64,000 nt of DNA from Hoplostethus atlanticus (Eukaryota; Chordata; Actinopteri; Trachichthyiformes; Trachichthyidae), in contig JAXDDX010000042.1 of assembly GCA_034670405.1 (NCBI GenBank), positions 3,560,001 through 3,624,000 of the forward strand. Direction: 5' to 3'. Under the pieces are notes generated by a model. That model was not told the origin of the DNA, searched no databases, and saw nothing but the letters and a program-made list of their open reading frames with translations. Positions 58,901 to 64,000 of the stretch are shown in pieces; within the stretch, counting starts at the first letter, position 1, and every line of letters starts with the position of its first letter. Made by a program: the position numbers and the translations under genes.

Positions 58901-59095
58901 AAACCTTTGTTTTGCGCAAAAGTTTATGTCCAAAAGTGTGCTGCGTTCGTAGGATGTTAGTGCCGATGTGTTTGAGCAAAAAAAGATATTAAAAACAAAC
59001 ACAAAAACTAAAAAAACGCACAATCTCCGCGGAGCTACCACGACGGCGTCTAGACACGGCCGCGCCATCTTTATATCTCGCCATCTTTATATCTC
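55975..59095 (-). mobile_element. Near-full-length LINE, jockey/CR1 group (Rex1/Babar-like?)
   Basis: 5' end near 59095 (minus strand GAGATATAAAGATGGCGAGA, a repeated short motif, then GATGGCGCGGCCGTGTC). One long ORF follows. The 3' end near 55975 lacks the TTGAATC tail seen in the other copies, and the last 300 bases (56290-55975) have homopolymer-type errors. Length about 3.1 kb. It is the best template in the window for the copies at 11461, 18482, 55590 and 59880. Confidence 0.85.
56102..59068 (-). CDS. LINE ORF: endonuclease plus reverse transcriptase
   Basis: 988 codons. After a hydrophobic N-terminus the AP-type endonuclease starts at about residue 110: [71 protein letters not shown] and [10 protein letters not shown]. 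The linker has [20 protein letters not shown]. The RT from about residue 540 shows [80 protein letters not shown] and [10 protein letters not shown]. The C-terminal region ([36 protein letters not shown]) is normal until about 56300. It then goes out of frame ([13 protein letters not shown]), where the intact copy at 59880 continues TIGTTLPTLQDLYTRRCRTR. Possibly intact apart from sequence errors. Confidence 0.9.
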   Translation of the reverse strand: MARPCLDAVVVAPRRLCVFLVFVFVFNIFFCSNTSALTSYERSTLLDINFCAKQRFLSTFPIDPAWPAEIVRASHNNNSGDSPTGRRRRKHRGKRSGIRNRLRVQAHRPPLPSILLANVQSLDNKLDDVRARIRFQRDMRDCNVFCLTETWLTPLVPDRAICPTESFSVFRADRTEESGKSKGGGVCFMTNNKWCNPKDIKTLSRSCSSNLEHLTISCRPFYLPREFSSVITTAVYIPPQADTDVALSDLHDVLCRHQNKHPDAAMVVAGDFNRANLKKVMPNFHQHITCATRGERTLDHCYTPFKRGYKAVSLPPFGKSDHAAIFLLPEYKQRIAREAVVTRDVKRWSDQSEAELQDALRDVDWDMFQSSSRDVSEFTEVVTSFIAMLVDTIVPTVKVRSFPNQKPWVDKSIRDALNARTAAYNSGLVSGNMDEHKAASYGLRRAVKEAKRRYRDRVESQMEQRDTRRLWQGLRTITDYQGRPPAIVSADASLAEDLNSFYARFEASNNSASSPANNITVSAAGVSSTAGDEHTLSVTEHSVRRALTRVNTRKAAGPDGISGRVLKTCANQLAPVFTTIFNISLAESVVPACFKRSTIVPVPKNASPACLNDYRPVALTSVVMKCFERLIKDYICAFLPCSMDPLQFAYRPNRSTDDAVSQVLHTTLSHLDSRKGGYVRLLFIDYSSAFNTIVPTRLAGKLIELGLNTPLCAWILDFLTARPQVVRVGRHTSNPLTLNTGSPQGCVLSPLLYSLYTHDCVARFSSNTIIKFADDTVVVGLISNNDEKAYLEEVADLSLWCQDNSLLLNVTKTKELIVDFRRTQQQRTYSPLGINGTTVERVSRYKYLGVHITEDLTWSTHTDTLVRKARQRLYHLRQLRKFKVSRRILQSFYSGAVESILTGSITAWFGSSSAQDRKALQRVVRSAERPYWNYTPHPAGFTPGGWEKPKACRVRERVSPPPQQRAVSAAAVQASAFPYPRWAQKREK

Positions 59096-59887
59096 TACTG
59101 AAGTAGGACAGCTGGCTTGGCAGACCTTGACCATCAGATGTTTTCATAGGCTATTCTTCTTATCAGGATACTATTTTGTATTCATACTCTGTGTGTATAC
59201 AAGACATTGTTATGTTGACTTACCTCCTTCACATACTTTAATGGGTGTTTCACATAGCCTATTGCAATGCATTCCATGGAATAAATACGCATTTCCGAAA
59301 GGTCACATATCATTAAAGTTTTAGTATGATGGTGTAACACGATAAATTATGATTATCACATAGCCTACCTATAGTGTGCACACTTTGGGAGCAAAAACCT
59401 AATTCAGAATATCCAGTTAATCTCATTGTAGGTAACACAGGATGCTCTGGAAATTTGGAAAACCATAATTTCACTGTCAAAACTTACATTTGTACTTGCT
59501 GGCTGAGATGGATTTACCGCTCCCTCATTTCAGTATGACATTCCTGTGGCAGGTCATGCTTATGCATTATCTAAGCCTATTTTGTTTGAAAAAAAAATAA
59601 AGGCAGACCAGCAGATTAAATGGGTTATTTGTAGAAGGGCATGTGTTTATTGGACAGTGGCAAGTAAATTTTGCCCCTGAAATATGTACAACATGTTGTG
59701 AGTTGGTGAGTGAGACCATGGTCATGTAGCCTATGCTCCCTTCTAATTTCCCCCTGGTTAGGGAGTGATGCACATGTAATGGAATTACAGTGACAAAAAA
59801 TGTGTTATAAGAGGAAAAGGCAATTAGGATTGTGAGACTGACGCTAATATAATTTTGTTCATTCTGAAATAATGGTTGGTCCAAGTT
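59096..59887. repeat. Segment duplicated from 54810-55596 (copy B)
   Basis: Second copy, directly after the 5' end of the minus-strand LINE. It is the cleaner copy, with fewer homopolymer differences downstream. Confidence 0.9.
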
Positions 59888-60738
59888 GTAAGTACTCACC
59901 ACTGGGGATTAATGGGAATACTGTGGAGAGGGTGAGCAGGTATAAATACCTGGGAGTCCACATCACCGAAGATCTCACATGGTCCACACACACTGACACT
60001 CTGGTGAGAAAGGCGAGGCAGCGCCTTTACCACCTCAGGCAACTGAGGAAATTTAAAGTCTCCCGGAGGATCCTTCAGTCCTTCTACTCTGGAGCTGTGG
60101 AGAGCATCCTGACAGGAAGCATCACTGCCTGGTTTGGCAGCAGCTCCGCTCAGGACAGGAAGGCTCTGCAGAGAGTAGTGCGTTCGGCCGAGCGCACTAT
60201 TGGAACTACACTCCCCACCCTGCAGGACTTGTACACCAGGAGGTGCAGAACCAGAGCCTGCAGGATCATGAAGGATCCTCACCACCCCAACAACGGACTG
60301 TTTCAGCTGCTGCGGTCAGGCAAGCGCCTCCGTAGTCACGCTGCCAAAACAGAGAGACTGAGACGGAGTTTCTTTCCTCAGGCCATCAGGACTGTGAACT
60401 CTGACCTCACCAGGGCCCCCACCAAGTCACACACACTGCCCCTCTTATGCACACACACACACTTAGGTAAAGACTACACATAATTTATATTATATTATAC
60501 ATACAATTTTCCCTTTTTTACTATATTTTTTTATAAAGTGCTCTTATTGTAAATATTGTGTTGTTTTTTATATAGAGCTCTTAAAAACTGTGACATTGTA
60601 AATATTGTGTTGGTTATTGTAAATAGTGTGAACCTGTTATTTTGCACATTTCTGCTAAGCATTGCCACTTTGCATTTCACTACACACCTCGTGTGTGTAT
60701 GTGACAATTAAACTTCTTGAATCTTGAATCTTGAAGGG
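59880..60738 (+). mobile_element. LINE 3' fragment, intact C-terminus and tail
   Basis: Encodes the last about 200 residues of the LINE ORF ([20 protein letters not shown] to HTHLGKDYT and stop at 60483). The 3' UTR follows (TGCACATTTCTGCTAAGCAT) and TTGAATC repeats at 60717-60738. 5'-truncated. Confidence 0.9.
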
Positions 60739-61493
60739 ATGATAATAACCTTATTGAAGTCACAGTCTAGAAATTGGAATGAATTATTAGTTTAATGTTA
60801 TGTTATTGTTTGTGTTATGGACTCTGAAGGGCAAGGTAATCCAAAATGACCCGAAAATAATCAGATTACACAAGTGAGTTTGTGTACTGAGTGATTACAA
60901 TTTGAGAGAAGTAATCAGCAGTCTGTAGCGAATTACATTCTAAGTTACCTCCCTGGCTCTGTCTCTCCCCTCACTGCAGAACTGCGGAGAAAAAGGGAGG
61001 GGAGAGTATGTCTCAGAATTGCCGCCACGTGCGCTCAAATGCCTGTTTTATTGTAATGACTTATTCTCGATTGGTCCAAATAGAAAACACAGTATTTATA
61101 TACGCCATCTGATTGGTCGTCGGCCCCGGGTCGATAGTGAACACAGCGCAAAGCTTCCAGACAAGGGGTTCTTGGGCATCTAGTACTATGAGAAAGTAGT
61201 GCGTGATGCATAACGTTATTCCGAGAGTAATTTTGAATAAAAGTCTCATTAAATTGTATTATATGCCGCGAGTTTTCATATAGATGTTCATCTACTATAA
61301 TAGTGACGAGTTCTGTGGTCGGATTCAACGAAAGTATCGACTCGTATTGGTGGCGGAGGGATATCTCCATCCGACTACGCGTCAAAATATTGGCTTGGGG
61401 AGACCGCGCCAAAGCTCAGACAGCGGCTACGCTTCAGGATAATAACATACTGCAGAGGACCTTTAAACACACTATAAGGCCGCCACGGCTACT
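60739..61493. other. Non-coding stretch
   Basis: No supported gene. The open minus frame at 61412-61035 has no recognisable motif and no splice context. Confidence 0.4.
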
Positions 61494-61877
61494 TGTTACG
61501 GTTGCCCTTTTTCCTTTCTCTCTCTCTCTTGCTCCCTCCCAGGTGTAATCAACTCAATAGGACACACCTGGGAGAGGCCTGATATAAGGAGAGCCTGTTT
61601 TGACCTGTGGCTGCTGCATGTGCCATTGGCACTTCTTTTTGGTTTGCAGCCAGGCTCATTCCCACCATTTTGTTCTCATCATTTGCTGTTCTTTTTCCAT
61701 TATCCTAATTTTACATTCATGTTACTGACACCTACATATCCACTTCTACCTACACCTCACGCATGACACAGACATTTGGAGTATTATTTAAATAAATCAA
61801 AGTTCCTTTTTCCACCTTACTTTTGTTGTCCGTCTCTGTTATGTTATGGCTTGACTTGGAGGAATCTAGCTGTAACA
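61494..61877 (+). repeat. Long terminal repeat (5' LTR), 384 bp
   Basis: Starts TGTTACGG and ends CTGTAACA, so the two ends are inverted repeats (TGTTAC...GTAACA). A TATA-like GATATAAGGA is at about 61580 and AATAAA is at about 61793, giving a U3-R-U5 layout. A primer site follows five bases downstream. It is an endogenous retroelement, Ty3/gypsy or retrovirus-like; no coding region follows, so the class cannot be fixed. Confidence 0.8.
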
Positions 61878-61881
61878 TAAT

Positions 61882-61899
61882 TGGGGGCTCGTCCGGGAT
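61882..61899 (+). promoter_or_regulatory. Primer-binding site, proline tRNA type
   Basis: TGGGGGCTCGTCCGGGAT, the 18 bases complementary to the 3' end of tRNA-Pro that many retroviruses and retrotransposons use for minus-strand priming. Confidence 0.85.
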
Positions 61900-63130
61900 C
61901 TGGACGTTTTTCTTTTTTGAGCCATTTTTGCATTTGCTTTGATAACCTTTTTTGGAGTCGCGTTTGTTTGCTGTGGTGAGTTTTGGTGGATGTGTGCCAT
62001 CTTGTTGCCCCCTCTCTGTCCCTCTCCTGTGTAAGTGGTGCATTGGTAAGTTGAGCCTGCTGGGTGTTTATCCTCTGTAGTTTGGAGTTTGGTTATCAAT
62101 CATCTTATCCTGGTTAGCTGTAGTTAGGTTTGTCACTTTATTATTTTTCCTTTTTTGTTTTTGGTGTTAATCCCGGGTGGGGATACGCTTCGGAGTCCTA
62201 TGGTGAGCTAATCAATTGGTTCTCCATCAGCGCTCACGAGTTAAGCGTTTCAAGTCTGCCTCGAGCCCGGTACGGCACTGAAGACTAGTTCAGGTTATTA
62301 GTTAGATCTTTCTAGTAGACTGTTTCCAGGGAAGCTCCTTGTTATGGATTAAGGTTCTAACTGGAGCCACACACCACCAGGAAACAAGGGTTGCAATCCA
62401 TTGTCCATTTATTTATCAGAGCAGATGAATAATGTGGATGTTGATTGCCATGGTTCTAAACAAAGAAACAAACAAATTCCAGTATCTTGGTCAAACAAAT
62501 CATGAATCCATCCTTTAAATCAATTTGAATATTATACCATACATATTTATAATAATGATTGGCCAAACACGTATTTCAAGATAAGTGACAAAATCAAGAA
62601 TAATTAACCTTCATGTCAATTATAGAATCAATAGACAGAAATAAATAGAAAGAAACTTACATTGAAGATCATTCAAAAGACACATGGCAAACATTCAGGT
62701 GAAGAGGTTTGGAGACAAAGAGGAGGACATCCTTATCAAGGCCAGTGGGAGGTCCTACCACAAATACACTGAACCAGTGCTTGGTGCCTCCTTGTGGAGA
62801 GGAGGGGAAATGAACTTGCGATTTCTAACACTCCTACTCAATAGTAACCATCTCATGGTAGCGCCCAGTGGCTCCGCTCATCAGTGTAACTTGTAACACC
62901 TGGTAATTTGTTTGGGCAGAGTGAGGGAGCACTGATTTATTATGACGACTCAGTGTCAGTAGGTTATCGCTTGGTGCTGTGTATTGTTTGGTAATTTTCA
63001 GCGTGTGGTTGGTACAGCTTAAAAACGTTGGCATTTGTGTATGCACGTTTGAGGTAGTCTTTTGTCCCGTTTTTCGATGATTTTGCCTATTGTGTAGCCA
63101 GTCGCTGCTACTTTCATACCTTTACTCTGC
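61900..63130. other. Leader of the LTR element, then unassigned sequence
   Basis: 61900-62330 looks like an untranslated leader without long frames. After about 62340 the sequence changes, and no gag or pol is seen. A short ATG frame at 62684-62896 has no recognisable features. Confidence 0.45.
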
Positions 63131-63172
63131 ATCAGTGGCGGCTGGTGCATTTTTCTCCAGGGGGGGGCTATA
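63131..63172 (+). repeat. Single hAT-type terminal sequence
   Basis: CAGTGGCGGCTGGTGCATTT followed by TTCTCCAGGGGGGGGCTAT, the typical outer end of a fish hAT family. The other end is not in the window, and an L2 fragment begins directly inside. Confidence 0.55.
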
Positions 63173-63192
63173 CCAAAAATCAAACAAACTAC

Positions 63193-64000
63193 CTTCCTAC
63201 TCCTTAATGGCAGCAAAACTGAGATGCTGATTGTGGGACCGGCTAGACATAGACACTTATTTGAGAATAGTACTCTTAACTTTGATAGTTGTGTAATCTC
63301 CCAGAGCCCATACGTTAAAAACCTTGGGGTAAAATTCGACCCTACCCTCTCATTCGAGTTGCACATTAAGGAGATCACTAAATCAGCGTTTTATCATCTT
63401 CGCAATATTGCCAAAATTCGACCTATGCTAACAGAGGCAGACGCAGAAATTTTAGTACATGCCTTTGTATCATCCAGAATCGATTATTGCAATGTCCTTT
63501 TCTCGGGCTTACCTACTGGGCGCACTAAAAAACTACAACTGGTCCAGAATGCTGCTGCCAGAATCCTGACCAAAACTAGGAAATTCGACCATATAACTCC
63601 CATCCTGTCCTCATTACACTGGCTACCAATTCAGGCCAGGTGTGACTTTAAGGTGCTTTTACTTACATATAAATCATTACATGGGATGGCACCATCCTAT
63701 TTATCCGATTTGATTAAACCTTATAAACCGCCACGCGCCCTCAGATCTCAGGACGCTGGCTACTTGTCTATCCCAGCAATCAAAAAGAAAACTGCAGGTA
63801 ACAGAGCCTTTTCTTACCGGGCTCCCTATCTATGGAACAGTCTGCCTGCCTCAATCAGAGAGGCAGGCTCTATCGAAGTCTTTAAGTCAAGGCTAAAAAC
63901 CCATTTATTCGCTCTGTCATTTGACCAGCCTTGAGGGAGTGGCTCAGTCTCTTCTCAGAGTAAGGCTAGACCAGTTAGCTCATCCTAGATCAGGGTCCTG
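63193..64000 (+). mobile_element. L2 LINE reverse transcriptase C-terminal fragment
   Basis: Open from about 63193 to 63934: FLLLNGSKTEMLIVGPA, VKNLGVKFDPTLSFELHIKE, VHAFVSSRIDYCNVLFSGLP, KLQLVQNAAARILTKTRKFD, HWLPIQARCDFKVLLLTYKS, YLWNSLPASIREAGSIEVFK, then SRLKTHLFALSFDQP and TGA. This is the region after the RT catalytic motifs, typical of L2/CR1-group elements in fish. It is 5'-truncated and runs out of the window in its 3' UTR. Confidence 0.9.

Noticed and set aside
61035..61412. Minus-strand frame of 125 codons
   Set aside because: No recognisable motif, no splice or poly(A) context, composition not convincing.
62684..62896. Short ATG frame downstream of the LTR leader as a possible gag
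   Set aside because: Too short, no gag features, and sequence character changes at about 62340.

Overview
The window is eukaryotic and almost certainly from a teleost fish. Genes are split by GT-AG introns, coding density is very low, and the repeats are fish types: L2 with its typical 3' tail, a jockey/CR1-group LINE with a TTGAATC tail, Penelope-like, hAT and Kolobok-like elements, and a tRNA-derived SINE. The only recognisable cellular genes are vertebrate: fragments related to c-Myc, EPS15L1, a SET8/KMT5A-like methyltransferase and plastin. No rRNA, tRNA gene, CRISPR array or operon is present. Most of what can be read is transposon fossil, often nested.

Layout. 1-1.9 kb: diverged repeats and a broken SET-domain gene. 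2.3-7.9 kb: minus-strand exons, including a phase-consistent six-exon chain with poly(A) signals and a separate PHD-finger 3' end. 8.55-15.38 kb: a 6.8 kb DNA transposon with 35-bp terminal inverted repeats (TIRs) and a 4-bp target duplication. It carries an unusual DDE-like transposase gene interrupted by two retroelement insertions and also holds a SINE. 15.4-17.0 kb: minisatellites and the 5' part of an LTR retrotransposon. 17.2-18.4 kb: an intronless, mutated myc copy followed by a LINE. 21-24.7 kb: recombinase-like exons, an EPS15L1 retropseudogene, and an internally inverted fossil of an uncharacterised repeat family. 26.8-32.5 kb: a Kolobok-like transposon bounded by TTAA, with eleven recoverable exons starting with a THAP domain. 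35.46-38.29 kb: a hAT element with an exact 8-bp target duplication. 40.6-49.2 kb: a Penelope-like element (SGNH-hydrolase-like ORF1, then RT and GIY-YIG) split by an L2 LINE. 49.4-52.7 kb: sequence made largely of expanded homopolymers, most likely a sequencing or consensus artefact. 51.75-54.08 kb: an element with inverted ends and an unknown two-exon gene. 54.1-54.6 kb: two plastin exons. 54.8-60.7 kb: a duplicated block flanking a full-length LINE. 61.5-61.9 kb: an LTR with a proline-tRNA primer site. 63.1-64 kb: a hAT end and an L2 reverse transcriptase fragment.

The genes do not form a pathway. They record successive insertions into a gene-poor locus. The strongest observations rest on boundaries visible in the sequence: matched target duplications, inverted repeats and splice phases. 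The transposon at 8.55-15.38 kb and the SGNH-bearing Penelope element are the best candidates for something under-described. Family names come from motif recognition without a database search.
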